Part shown: piece after piece, positions 1 through 5,231 of the stretch
Layout of the letters: every line of letters begins with the position of its first letter
How positions within the stretch are numbered: the stretch's first letter is position 1
Notes under the pieces: generated by a model
Told to the model about the DNA's origin: nothing
Databases searched by the model: none
The model's input: only the letters and a program-made list of their open reading frames with translations
Virus record (IMG/VR): IMGVR_UViG_3300031565_000304
Location: 1-26,915 of that record
DNA: 26,915 nucleotides
Strand: one strand, 5' to 3'
Source of the DNA: a virus
Program-made: the position numbers and the translations under genes

Positions 1-53
1 CAGTTTTATTACGTAATTATTCTGTCATTGAATATCATCTTCCGATGATAATG

Positions 54-135
54 TGAGGATGGTGGGACTCGAACCCACATGCCATTCGACACTGGTTTCT
101 TAGACCAGCCTGTAAACCAATTCCAGCACATCCCC
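54..135 (-). tRNA. tRNA-Leu (anticodon AAG)
   Basis: The minus strand folds as a class II tRNA. The acceptor GGGGATG pairs with CATCCTC with one G-T pair, the discriminator is A, and the anticodon stem CTGGT/ACCAG closes loop CTAAGAA, giving anticodon AAG. A 13-base variable region precedes T-arm GTGGG/CCCAC with loop TTCGAGT. Leu identity is supported by the Leu-like D region and A73. An AAG anticodon is rare in bacteria and would need A34-to-inosine editing to read widely. It is the last tRNA of operon 1 inside the window. Confidence 0.85.
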
Positions 136-140
136 ATAAA

Positions 141-203
141 TGAGACCACGTTCCGACCATAGCCAAGGATCGAACTTACGTATGCCTACTGCGTGGCTAC
201 TCA
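141..203 (-). other. structured spacer between tRNAs (tRNA remnant or small RNA element)
   Basis: The spacer between tRNA-Trp and tRNA-Leu is closed by an interrupted stem: TGAG at 141-144 pairs with CTCA at 200-203, and CCACG at 146-150 pairs with CGTGG at 192-196. On the tRNA strand it contains TAAGTTCGATCCTTGG, which resembles the 3' half of a tRNA with a T-loop, but there is no anticodon arm. It may be an eroded tRNA or a processing or structured element. Confidence 0.35.
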
Positions 204-208
204 TTTTG

Positions 209-295
209 CACGGGTAGGGGGATTCGAACCATAATGCATGCCTTACCATTTCTCCCCTTGGACGGAGAGTGTCTTACCAGTTAGACGATACCCGT
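209..295 (-). tRNA. tRNA-Trp-like (anticodon CCA), non-canonical loops
   Basis: Acceptor ACGGGTA pairs perfectly with TACCCGT. A1-T72 and discriminator G73 both fit bacterial tRNA-Trp. The D-arm GTCT/AGAC is intact. The anticodon region has T33 then CCA, but the perfect stem TCTCC/GGAGA leaves an 8-base loop (GTCCAAGG). An unusually long variable region contains AATG/CATT. The T-loop TTCGAAT is canonical, but only two of five T-stem pairs form. The operon leader peptide contains one Trp, which supports the Trp assignment. It may be functional with altered structure, or decaying. Confidence 0.6.
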
Positions 296-300
296 ATAAT

Positions 301-449
301 AAAGTAATTTGGACGAACCGTCCTTTTTGTACCGAGTCTGCTACTTAAATAGCATGCGCTGCATTGAAAGCGCACATCTAAAAAGTAAGCCTACGTGCCA
401 CGTTCGCACTTACGAGTTTCCATTACGAACCACGTTTCCAAATTACTTT
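301..449 (-). other. inverted-repeat-bounded structured spacer (element A)
   Basis: A perfect 13-bp inverted repeat (301-313 with 437-449) encloses a region that can form several hairpins on the tRNA strand: GGACG/CGTCC with a 3-base loop, TGCTA/TAGCA, TGCGCT/AGCGCA, and GTAAGTGC paired with GCAC plus TTAC. It fills the gap between tRNA-Ala and tRNA-Trp. No tRNA or plausible protein gene is visible. Strand is inferred from the flanking tRNAs. Confidence 0.5.
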
Positions 450-450
450 G

Positions 451-525
451 TGGAACAGGTGGGATTTGAACCCACGATCTTCTGCTTGCAAAACAGACGC
501 ATTAGCCAGACTATGCTACTGCCCC
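451..525 (-). tRNA. tRNA-Ala (anticodon TGC)
   Basis: Acceptor GGGGCAG/CTGTTCC (two G-T pairs), D-arm GCAT/ATGC, anticodon stem TCTGT/GCAGA with loop TTTGCAA giving TGC, T-stem GTGGG/CCCAC with loop TTCAAAT, discriminator A followed by CAA rather than CCA. It is a complete class I tRNA in operon 1. Confidence 0.93.
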
Positions 526-606
526 AAAATCCTCCCTGCTTTACCATGCGCTTTGTACTTCAGCACCAATTACTTGGCTAATGATTCGAACATTTCGCAG
601 GGGTTG

Positions 607-688
607 TCCTCTCGGAGAGACTCGAACTCTCACACCTCACGGCACTTGATCCTAAGTCAAGCGTGTCTACCAATTCCACCACGAGAGG
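607..688 (-). tRNA. tRNA-Leu (anticodon TAG)
   Basis: A class II tRNA. Acceptor CCTCTCG/CGAGAGG, D region TGGTGGAATTGGTAGACAC typical of Leu, anticodon stem CTTGA/TCAAG with loop CTTAGGA giving TAG, a long variable arm, and T-stem GAGAG/CTCTC with loop TTCGAGT. Discriminator A is followed by CAA. It reads CTN codons. Confidence 0.95.
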
Positions 689-693
689 GATTG

Positions 694-768
694 TGCTTCC
701 TGTAGGATTCGAACCTACGACTTCTTCCTTGTAAGGGAAGCACTCTGAACCAACTGAGTTAAGGAAGC
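694..768 (-). tRNA. tRNA-Val (anticodon TAC)
   Basis: Acceptor GCTTCCT/AGGAAGC, anticodon stem CTTCC/GGAAG with loop CTTACAA giving TAC, T-stem GTAGG/CCTAC with loop TTCGAAT, discriminator A followed by CAA. Its 5' end overlaps the last 10 bases, including the stop codon, of the upstream reductase gene, so tRNA maturation would cut into that message. Confidence 0.95.
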
Positions 769-1463
769 CTATTATTAAATTTAGATAAATCCATTTCGAT
801 TGTAGGAAGAACATCGTTGTACCAATCACCAATATCTGGTTTTGTTCTTTTTGCCAACTCAAAAACCGATTTGAATCGTGTGCCGATATTCCAAACACCA
901 GACCTATCTTCATTAATGAGTTCAATTATTTGACCAGCAATCACATCAACATAGTCAAAATTTCCCTTCACGTTCCCAAATGCTTTTTCATATGGAAATG
1001 GTGTTGGTTTAAATGAACATCTTACGAGCAAATAATCTTGAACTCTTAATTGGACGTGCGCATCTGAAAGTAATTTCGTATATGCATACCAAGTGTTTTG
1101 ATGAACAGGTACGTCTGTCTCTTTTTTTGCCGACCCCCCCTCGCTATTTGCGTAGATGTAATCCGTTGATATATGGACTAATTTGATGTATTCCGTGTCG
1201 CATATACTTGCAAGATTTGCGACAAATTCATAGTTTACATCCCAATGTTTTTGTCTTTCTTTATCGTAGGTGTTTGTATAACCAATACAGTTTACAACTA
1301 CGTCTGGATCGACATTCATTAATAAATCTGCAAAATCATCAAAGTTTTTAACCACATCAATTTCATCCTTTTCCATTGAGAGATATTCCCAACCCGTTTG
1401 CTTGATAATTTCCGACCCTAAAAGACCGTCACCTAATACTAATACTTTTGGATATTCATTCAT
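759..1463 (-). CDS. RmlD-like NAD(P)-dependent sugar reductase/epimerase (short form)
   Basis: A 234-residue extended short-chain dehydrogenase most like dTDP-4-dehydrorhamnose reductase (RmlD). The N-terminal Rossmann motif GDGLLGS (residues 11-17) binds the nucleotide. HISTDYIYA (98-106) holds the catalytic Ser/Thr region, and YAYTK (126-130) is the YxxxK catalytic pair. Family members usually run to about 280-300 residues, so the C-terminal substrate-binding part is shortened. In the host, RmlD makes dTDP-rhamnose for surface polysaccharides; a phage copy could act in nucleotide-sugar or surface modification, which is inference. The gene sits within tRNA operon 1, and its stop codon lies inside the tRNA-Val gene. 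Upstream are dyad symmetries and a possible TATATTTG box. The reductase fold is secure; the exact substrate is unknown. Confidence 0.8.
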   Translation of the reverse strand: MNEYPKVLVLGDGLLGSEIIKQTGWEYLSMEKDEIDVVKNFDDFADLLMNVDPDVVVNCIGYTNTYDKERQKHWDVNYEFVANLASICDTEYIKLVHISTDYIYANSEGGSAKKETDVPVHQNTWYAYTKLLSDAHVQLRVQDYLLVRCSFKPTPFPYEKAFGNVKGNFDYVDVIAGQIIELINEDRSGVWNIGTRFKSVFELAKRTKPDIGDWYNDVLPTIEMDLSKFNNRLP

Positions 1464-1478
1464 AATGCGTCATATTTT

Positions 1479-1501
1479 CCCCAAATATAATTATTTTGGG
1501 G
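1479..1501. promoter_or_regulatory. dyad upstream of the reductase gene containing a TATATTTG box
   Basis: Seven-base arms CCCCAAA/TTTGGGG flank an A/T centre about 16 bases before the reductase start. The minus strand of the dyad includes TATATTTG, matching the Bacteroidota -7 box TAnnTTTG; the nearest TTTG lies 23 bp upstream, longer than the usual 19-21. It could be a promoter-operator overlap. Confidence 0.35.
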
Positions 1502-1536
1502 ATAATATGCAACAAATCCCATAACGTTAAATACAT

Positions 1537-1573
1537 TTTACAAAATGGTGGGTTTTTGTAAATTATAATTTAC
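1537..1573. repeat. two overlapping palindromes in an intergenic gap
   Basis: TTTACAAAA (1537-1545) pairs with TTTTGTAAA (1554-1562), and a perfect 16-bp palindrome GTAAATTATAATTTAC lies at 1558-1573. Both lie between the small membrane protein gene and the reductase gene. They could be operator sites or a weak bidirectional hairpin. The A/T-rich composition makes chance possible. Confidence 0.35.
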
Positions 1574-1577
1574 ATTA

Positions 1578-1793
1578 TCATTTTCTTTTTAGAAATTTTA
1601 AAGGGTTTATCTTAGATAACACAAAATAAGATATAAAGAATAATACCGATGCAAGGTAAAAAACGGAAATTGAAATCCAGTAATTGCCTGTCATATCCAT
1701 TAACCATTTCAAAAGGGCATCGTAGCCTAATGGATTGAAAAATGTTCCAAGCATTAGGCAGAGGGTCGCTATTTTTTCTCTTGTTACCTTCAC
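1578..1793 (-). CDS. small two-helix membrane protein, function unknown
   Basis: A 71-residue protein with a weakly hydrophobic first segment (about residues 9-32) and a strong membrane helix (about residues 38-60), then a basic tail ending KFLKRK, suggesting a cytoplasmic C-terminus. The start is GTG at 1793, preceded by GGAAG three bases upstream; an ATG at 1803 in another frame gives a less protein-like product. It lies between tRNA-Glu and the reductase gene in operon 1, with a GTATTTAT element 39 bases upstream. No family recognised. Confidence 0.6.
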   Translation of the reverse strand: MKVTREKIATLCLMLGTFFNPLGYDALLKWLMDMTGNYWISISVFYLASVLFFISYFVLSKINPLKFLKRK

Positions 1794-1832
1794 TGTCTTC
1801 CATTTTTTTATGTTTTAATAAAATTATTTTAA

Positions 1833-1840
1833 ATAAATAC
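1833..1840 (-). promoter_or_regulatory. GTATTTAT element upstream of the small membrane protein gene
   Basis: An exact GTATTTAT in coding orientation, 39 bases before the GTG start at 1793 and just downstream of tRNA-Glu. It is a member of the repeated intergenic motif described in the findings. Confidence 0.45.
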
Positions 1841-1845
1841 TCTTG

Positions 1846-1917
1846 TACTCGGTAGGGGAATCGAATCCCTATTGCCGGGATGAAAACCCGAATTCCTAAC
1901 CGTTAGAAGAACCGAGC
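1846..1917 (-). tRNA. tRNA-Glu (anticodon TTC), copy 1
   Basis: Acceptor GCTCGGT/ACCGAGT with a G1-T72 wobble. Anticodon stem TCGGG/CCCGG with loop TTTTCAT gives TTC. T-arm AGGGA/CCCCT has an A53-C61 mismatch, with loop TTCGATT. Discriminator A is followed by CAA. Confidence 0.88.
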
Positions 1918-2036
1918 AAATTGAGCGGTGGAAAGGGAGTGTATGCCCTTATTACATGAGTCTCTATCGTGACTCAAAACCACAAAAACCGATGGACTTA
2001 ACCATTACTATCTTTCGACATTTCGATTTCGCTTTG
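1918..2036 (-). other. structured spacer between the two tRNA-Glu genes (element D)
   Basis: On the tRNA strand a three-hairpin fold is visible: ATGG/CCAT, then GTGG/CCAC enclosing GAGTC/GACTC and AAGGG/CCCTT. It superficially mimics a cloverleaf, but the loops lack tRNA consensus bases (no TTC T-loop, 8-base central loop). No protein gene is visible here. Confidence 0.4.
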
Positions 2037-2109
2037 TACTGCGTAGGGGGTTCGAACCCCTAATCTTCAGATTGAAGGTCTGACGGCTTACCAATTTGCC
2101 TAACGCAGC
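2037..2109 (-). tRNA. tRNA-Glu (anticodon TTC), copy 2 with C33
   Basis: Acceptor GCTGCGT/ACGCAGT with a G1-T72 wobble, a short D-stem GGC/GCC, anticodon stem TCAGA/TCTGA, and a perfect T-arm AGGGG/CCCCT with loop TTCGAAC. The anticodon loop is CCTTCAA, giving TTC with C at position 33 instead of the near-universal T. Discriminator A is followed by CAA. It duplicates copy 1 in isotype. Confidence 0.85.
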
Positions 2110-2278
2110 ATTTAATCGTCCGATAATCGTCTGGTTTATCCAGACAATCTTCCGATAATCGTCCGATTTTGTATCGTATATGACACTTTTTTACTGTTAT
2201 AGCGGTAATTTGTCTGGTTTCTCCAGACGAAAGTATTCTTTATGATACTTTTTACTGTTATAACGGTAAATTTTAAAG
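2110..2278. repeat. repeat-rich intergenic segment with hairpins and two 18-bp dyads
   Basis: The segment holds two GTCTGG/CCAGAC hairpins (2129-2145, 2212-2228), direct repeats of TCCGATAATCGTC (starts near 2119 and 2151), and two copies of an 18-bp imperfect palindrome: TTACTGTTATAGCGGTAA (2191-2208) and TTACTGTTATAACGGTAA (2252-2269). The paired dyads, each preceded by a T-rich ACTTTTT tract, look like operator sites or processing hairpins. No gene is visible. Confidence 0.5.
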
Positions 2279-2418
2279 AAATGCTTTGTCACTTGTTACG
2301 GATGATGGCTTTTTCATGCCACAGTCTCCTGCTTATTTAAGGCAGGTATGCTTATTACAACAACCCGTGTATCCTCATACCCCACACCCTCTCAATGTGG
2401 ACCGACAACAAAGCATTT
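2279..2418 (-). other. inverted-repeat-bounded structured spacer (element B)
   Basis: A perfect 10-bp closing stem, AAATGCTTTG (2279-2288) with CAAAGCATTT (2409-2418), encloses hairpins CCACA/TGTGG, GTAT/ATAC, CCTGC/GCAGG and TGGC/GCCA. The CCTGC hairpin and its AGTCT flank resemble part of element A. It abuts the 3' end of tRNA-Asp. Confidence 0.5.
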
Positions 2419-2419
2419 G

Positions 2420-2492
2420 CGGTACTGATGGGATTCGAACCCACGATCCCCTGCGTGACAGGCAGGTATCTTAACCACTGGACCACAGTACC
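2420..2492 (-). tRNA. tRNA-Asp (anticodon GTC), canonical copy
   Basis: Acceptor GGTACTG/CAGTACC, anticodon stem CCTGC/GCAGG with loop CTGTCAC giving GTC, T-loop TTCGAAT, discriminator G as expected for Asp, followed by CAA. Well formed. Confidence 0.95.
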
Positions 2493-2527
2493 AATTTATG
2501 GTCTCCGAAGAGACCTGATTTTAATAA

Positions 2528-2761
2528 TCAATTACTTCCAACTGGACCTTGAACGTGAACATGTCGCCTGTGTCCTTTTAGTTCTGCGCTCAGATTTAAA
2601 ACTTCTGCCACGTCATGAACACAATCCCTGAGAGGAACACCTTTTGTTCTTTTTTCACATTCACAGAGTCTTTCGAATTTCTTCACGTCATCCTCTGTCT
2701 TGACGTACTGCGTAAAATCGTATCCTAAATACGATACATACTTTTTCTGATCTTCAGTCAT
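2528..2761 (-). CDS. small protein of unknown function inside the tRNA operon
   Basis: A 77-residue soluble, charged protein with three Cys residues (two in CECE) and a His-rich tail (HRRHVHVQG). The start at 2761 is fixed by a strong Shine-Dalgarno AAGGAGGT four bases upstream; reading further upstream would run into tRNA-Asp. It lies between two tRNA-Asp genes. The strong ribosome site contrasts with other starts in the window, which lack one, and suggests high expression or different ancestry. No family recognised. Confidence 0.65.
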   Translation of the reverse strand: MTEDQKKYVSYLGYDFTQYVKTEDDVKKFERLCECEKRTKGVPLRDCVHDVAEVLNLSAELKGHRRHVHVQGPVGSN

Positions 2762-2765
2762 GATG

Positions 2766-2773
2766 ACCTCCTT
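2766..2773 (-). promoter_or_regulatory. strong Shine-Dalgarno site
   Basis: AAGGAGGT lies four bases before the ATG at 2761. It decides the start of the 77-residue protein and is an unusually perfect anti-16S match for this window. Confidence 0.75.
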
Positions 2774-2790
2774 TTTTAGATTAATAATTG

Positions 2791-2861
2791 CCGACCACGT
2801 GGGATTCGAACCCCTCCACCTCATAGACAGTGAGGCATACTACCATTATACTACGCAGTCG
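2791..2861 (-). tRNA. tRNA-Asp (anticodon GTC), aberrant T-stem
   Basis: Anticodon stem CCTCA/TGAGG with loop CTGTCTA gives GTC, and discriminator G73 fits Asp. Acceptor CGACTGC/GTGGTCG has two G-T pairs. The T-loop TTCGAAT is canonical, but only about three T-stem pairs form (AGGGG against CCCAC). It is the first tRNA after the promoter of operon 1. Either a functional variant or an eroding duplicate of the Asp gene at 2420. Confidence 0.75.
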
Positions 2862-2898
2862 ATAGTTGGGGGCAGACCCGATTGCCTACCCCCTATCG
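2860..2898 (-). other. hairpin at the 5' edge of the first tRNA-Asp
   Basis: CGATA (2860-2864) pairs with TATCG (2894-2898) and GGGGG (2868-2872) with CCCCC (2889-2893), separated by a GTT bulge. The stem includes the first two bases of the tRNA, so it may guide or compete with 5'-end processing. Confidence 0.45.
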
Positions 2899-2932
2899 TT
2901 GAATTTAATGATTTTTCTAATTTCCCAATACG

Positions 2933-2942
2933 TCAAAGAACA
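2933..2942 (-). promoter_or_regulatory. boxA-like antitermination element before tRNA operon 1
   Basis: The minus strand reads TGTTCTTTGA followed by CGTATTGGGAAA. This matches bacterial rRNA-leader boxA (TGCTCTTTAACA or TGTTCTTTGAAAA types), the NusB-S10 binding site. It lies just downstream of the leader terminator and about 70 bases before the first tRNA. Function is inferred from family knowledge. Confidence 0.55.
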
Positions 2943-2956
2943 AAATGCTATAAAAC

Positions 2957-2985
2957 AAAAAACCCGACTCTTGCGGGTCGGGTTT
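2957..2985 (-). terminator. intrinsic terminator/attenuator of tRNA operon 1
   Basis: A 9-bp stem (2960-2968 with 2977-2985, AAACCCGAC/GTCGGGTTT) is followed on the minus strand by TTTTTTGTTTT. It sits between the leader ORF and the tRNAs. GTCGGGT in the leader (3030-3036 as the minus strand) can pair over 7 bp with the 5' arm, which would prevent the terminator. Confidence 0.8.
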
Positions 2986-3006
2986 CGAATTTCTCTTTTG
3001 GTATTA

Positions 3007-3117
3007 TTATATACCAGTTTTCGATCTATACCCGACTGAACATATCTCTTCCGCATCATCCACCCATAATAGGGCAACGAGTACCAAGTTCATCAATATG
3101 TTCATCACGTTTTTCAT
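3007..3117 (-). CDS. leader peptide of tRNA operon 1 (attenuator ORF)
   Basis: A 36-residue ORF that starts MKNVMNI and contains the run LVLVALLWVDDAEE (codons TTG GTA CTC GTT GCC CTA TTA TGG GTG GAT GAT GCG GAA GAG). These six amino acids are the isotypes of the nine tRNAs downstream: Leu x2, Val, Ala, Trp, Asp x2, Glu x2. It lies between a Bacteroidota promoter and an intrinsic terminator. A segment shortly after the run, within TCA GTC GGG TAT, can pair with the terminator's 5' arm. The second tRNA operon has a homologous leader start (MKNLVNI). The inferred role is to sense charged tRNA by ribosome stalling rather than to make a functional protein. The N-terminal hydrophobicity follows from the Leu/Val run and need not mean membrane insertion. 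Confidence 0.7.
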   Translation of the reverse strand: MKNVMNILMNLVLVALLWVDDAEEICSVGYRSKTGI

Positions 3118-3140
3118 CGTTTTCTAAATTTTATCTGGTA

Positions 3141-3171
3141 CAAAGGTAGCACCATTTTTCATAAATACAAA
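3141..3171 (-). promoter_or_regulatory. Bacteroidota-type promoter of tRNA operon 1
   Basis: On the minus strand TTTG (3168-3171), 19 bases and TACCTTTG (3141-3148) match the Bacteroidota primary-sigma consensus TTTG-N19-21-TAnnTTTG. The leader ORF starts 23 bases downstream of the -7 box. The same boxes and spacing occur at 8384-8414. Confidence 0.75.
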
Positions 3172-3204
3172 TTATTCTGGAAAAAAATTACTTTTTTTAT
3201 GAAT

Positions 3205-3459
3205 TTACTTCTTCGGGAGGTATTGTTTTGTTTTATCGTCCCTTAAAAACTCTTCAATCGCCCATGCTATGAATTGTGGAGCGATGCCATATCCATCAAT
3301 TTTTTCATATTTATCTACAATAGCTATCAATTCTTCTGCCATTTTCCCTGAATAATATTCACCCGCCTCATAACCAGCGTCTTCATTTAGTTTAAAATTG
3401 GGTTCGAGTTTATTTACCATTTCAAACAATTTTTGTTTAGTGTTTTCCTGTTTTTTCAT
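3205..3459 (-). CDS. hypothetical protein with (L)NE-type N-terminal segment
   Basis: An 84-residue, mostly helical, charged protein with no recognised domain. Its N-terminal third ends with FKLNEDAGYEAG; the KLNE fits the hydrophobic-x-Glu cleavage rule of T4-type prohead proteases, and similar segments occur in several other proteins here. It follows the 558-residue gene after a 12-base gap and is probably co-transcribed. A small packaged or virion-associated protein is possible; that is inference. Confidence 0.6.
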   Translation of the reverse strand: MKKQENTKQKLFEMVNKLEPNFKLNEDAGYEAGEYYSGKMAEELIAIVDKYEKIDGYGIAPQFIAWAIEEFLRDDKTKQYLPKK

Positions 3460-3471
3460 AATTAATATATT

Positions 3472-5148
3472 TTAATAATCATCGTCATATCTTTCACCCC
3501 ATTGGTTCGTTCCATCTGAATACCTTTCATATTCAGAGGGATCACGCATTTGTGAGCCACTGAGATTATACCAAGTATTTGTTTCTGAATCGTAAAGTTC
3601 TTCTGATTGACTTGGTGAATAATGTGCCTTTTCTAATTCCTTACCATTCATAAAATAACGTCTATCTCTTTTAATTTGACCTACTTGTTCAGGCGTTACA
3701 TTATTTTCCTTTGCAAATTTATCCCATTCTGGTTGTGCAAATAAATCATCTCGTTCGGTAACATATCTATCTTCAGAAATTGGATCGGTTTCACCGAGAA
3801 AGTCACCATCATTACTATAAATCCAAAATGATACTTTTCTTTCAAAATTATTATTGTTCTCGTTCAATGGCATTCCAGCCACTTTATTCATTCTCTCAAA
3901 GAGAAGTTTTTTTGCTTTTAGTTTTTTATTTTCATTAAGTTCTTCCATAACATCATAAATTATTGCAGTCAATTCATCTTGACTAATATCATCCTTAGTG
4001 TTGTTTACTATTAGGTTCATTAAATTCCATCTATCCTTTTTACTGTGGAGCGGATCATTGCCGTCTGCAAGAAATCTTTTAACAATACCTTCTGCTGTCT
4101 GATTATTGAGTTTACCTTGTAATTCATTAACTACAGATTCATCCTCGATCCCCTTTTTAAATCGTTTAGCGAGTGCCTTACGTGCGGGTGTGCAAGTATC
4201 TTTGGTCATTGGAGTACAATAACCCTTGTGTTCTGGATTAACTGCTTTTTGAATCCACTTATCATCTTTTTCATTTATCTTTAGATTCAACATCCCAATT
4301 TTGCTGATCGTTGTTAAAAAGTCATTATATAATCTATCCCAATGAGTTTCAAGTCCCATCCTATCAAATTCAGTTGCAATTTCTTGAGCTACCTTTACAA
4401 TATACTCTGCATTTGCTTGTTGTGGTGTAATATGACCATCATTTATTGCAGCATCAATTAATCTTTGATATGTTTCTGCATTATCTGGATATTGATATTC
4501 ATTTAACATTTCATTCTCTGCCAATTCAAACGCTTCCTTCATTTGTTTACTACCACCAAAAAGATTTTTAATCCCATTCCAAAGACCTCTTGCGTCTTGT
4601 TTAATCTCACTACCCTTTGATAATACTTTATGTAAAACTCTTAATACGAACAGAAAAATTGCTAATTTAAGCCAAAACTGACCACCAACCCCACCAAGAT
4701 CAATGGCGGTATCCATAAATTCGGTTCCAAACCATTGATTGAGTTTTCCAGCTAATCCATCTTGGCTAAGTGTTTGTTGTATAATATGCGAATTAAAAAG
4801 TGCACCTCGTACACCAAGAATTATTGATAATATCGTTGAACCCTTTAATAGAGTTTGAATCTTTCTCGCTTTAGATTGGTCATCAATTGAGGCAGCGAGA
4901 ACACCGGTTACTTTCTGATAAGTATCACCCGCTTGTTGTGCAACCTGTTGTCTTTTTGCTTGTCCTTCTGGTGAATTCCAATCAGGAATACCTAATTTTT
5001 GTTGTAGTTGATCGATTAGTTCACCACCCTTTTCACCAGTTTGTTGTGCTATTTTCTTACCTCTATTGAGAAAATCCTCATTAAGAGGCATTCCACCAGC
5101 CAAGTGCATTTTTTCAAAAAAGATTTCTTTATCTGTTTTATGCGCCAT
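3472..5148 (-). CDS. large membrane-associated protein with two MPLNE motifs, unknown function
   Basis: A 558-residue protein. The N-terminus carries FFEKMHLAGGMPLNED (residues 10-25). Two hydrophobic segments (about 104-120 and 155-173) could span a membrane, followed by a long charged helical region. A second copy of the leader-like motif, LLFERMNKVAGMPLNEN, occurs near residues 412-430, suggesting a duplication or an internal processing site. The C-terminal part is Tyr/Asp/Glu-rich (ends RYDDDY). It starts at ATG 5148, 15 bases after a CTATTTAT element that is inverted relative to one serving the divergent TonB-like gene. It could be an internal virion protein processed at MPLNE; no family recognised. 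Confidence 0.6.
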   Translation of the reverse strand: MAHKTDKEIFFEKMHLAGGMPLNEDFLNRGKKIAQQTGEKGGELIDQLQQKLGIPDWNSPEGQAKRQQVAQQAGDTYQKVTGVLAASIDDQSKARKIQTLLKGSTILSIILGVRGALFNSHIIQQTLSQDGLAGKLNQWFGTEFMDTAIDLGGVGGQFWLKLAIFLFVLRVLHKVLSKGSEIKQDARGLWNGIKNLFGGSKQMKEAFELAENEMLNEYQYPDNAETYQRLIDAAINDGHITPQQANAEYIVKVAQEIATEFDRMGLETHWDRLYNDFLTTISKIGMLNLKINEKDDKWIQKAVNPEHKGYCTPMTKDTCTPARKALAKRFKKGIEDESVVNELQGKLNNQTAEGIVKRFLADGNDPLHSKKDRWNLMNLIVNNTKDDISQDELTAIIYDVMEELNENKKLKAKKLLFERMNKVAGMPLNENNNNFERKVSFWIYSNDGDFLGETDPISEDRYVTERDDLFAQPEWDKFAKENNVTPEQVGQIKRDRRYFMNGKELEKAHYSPSQSEELYDSETNTWYNLSGSQMRDPSEYERYSDGTNQWGERYDDDY

Positions 5149-5163
5149 GATTTTCAGTTTAAT

Positions 5164-5181
5164 ATAAATAGTTCTATTTAT
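5164..5181. promoter_or_regulatory. divergent pair of CTATTTAT elements
   Basis: ATAAATAG (5164-5171) and CTATTTAT (5174-5181) form a perfect inverted repeat with a 2-base centre. One copy points to the minus gene starting at 5148 and the other to the plus gene starting at 5232. In both directions the element reads CTATTTAT toward the gene. Confidence 0.55.
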
Positions 5182-5231
5182 GATAAAAAGCGTGGCACGA
5201 TAATTGAACTTTAAATTTAAAATATCATGAT

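Noticed and set aside
1918-2036. A sixteenth tRNA in the spacer between the two Glu genes
   Set aside because: There is no canonical T-loop or 7-base anticodon loop and no acceptor stem, so it is reported as a structured spacer only.
2110-2270. Possible CRISPR array from repeated TCCGATAATCGTC and GTCTGG hairpins
   Set aside because: Too few copies, unequal spacing and no spacer-like unique segments of constant length.
309-2824. Open frames read across the tRNA genes, giving peptides such as VGFEPTI, DGIRTHDP and RRDSNSH
   Set aside because: These are well-known spurious translations of antisense tRNA T-arms, not proteins.
2886-3077. A 63-codon minus-strand frame overlapping leader 1
   Set aside because: It runs through the intrinsic terminator in another frame, and the leader ORF fits the architecture better.
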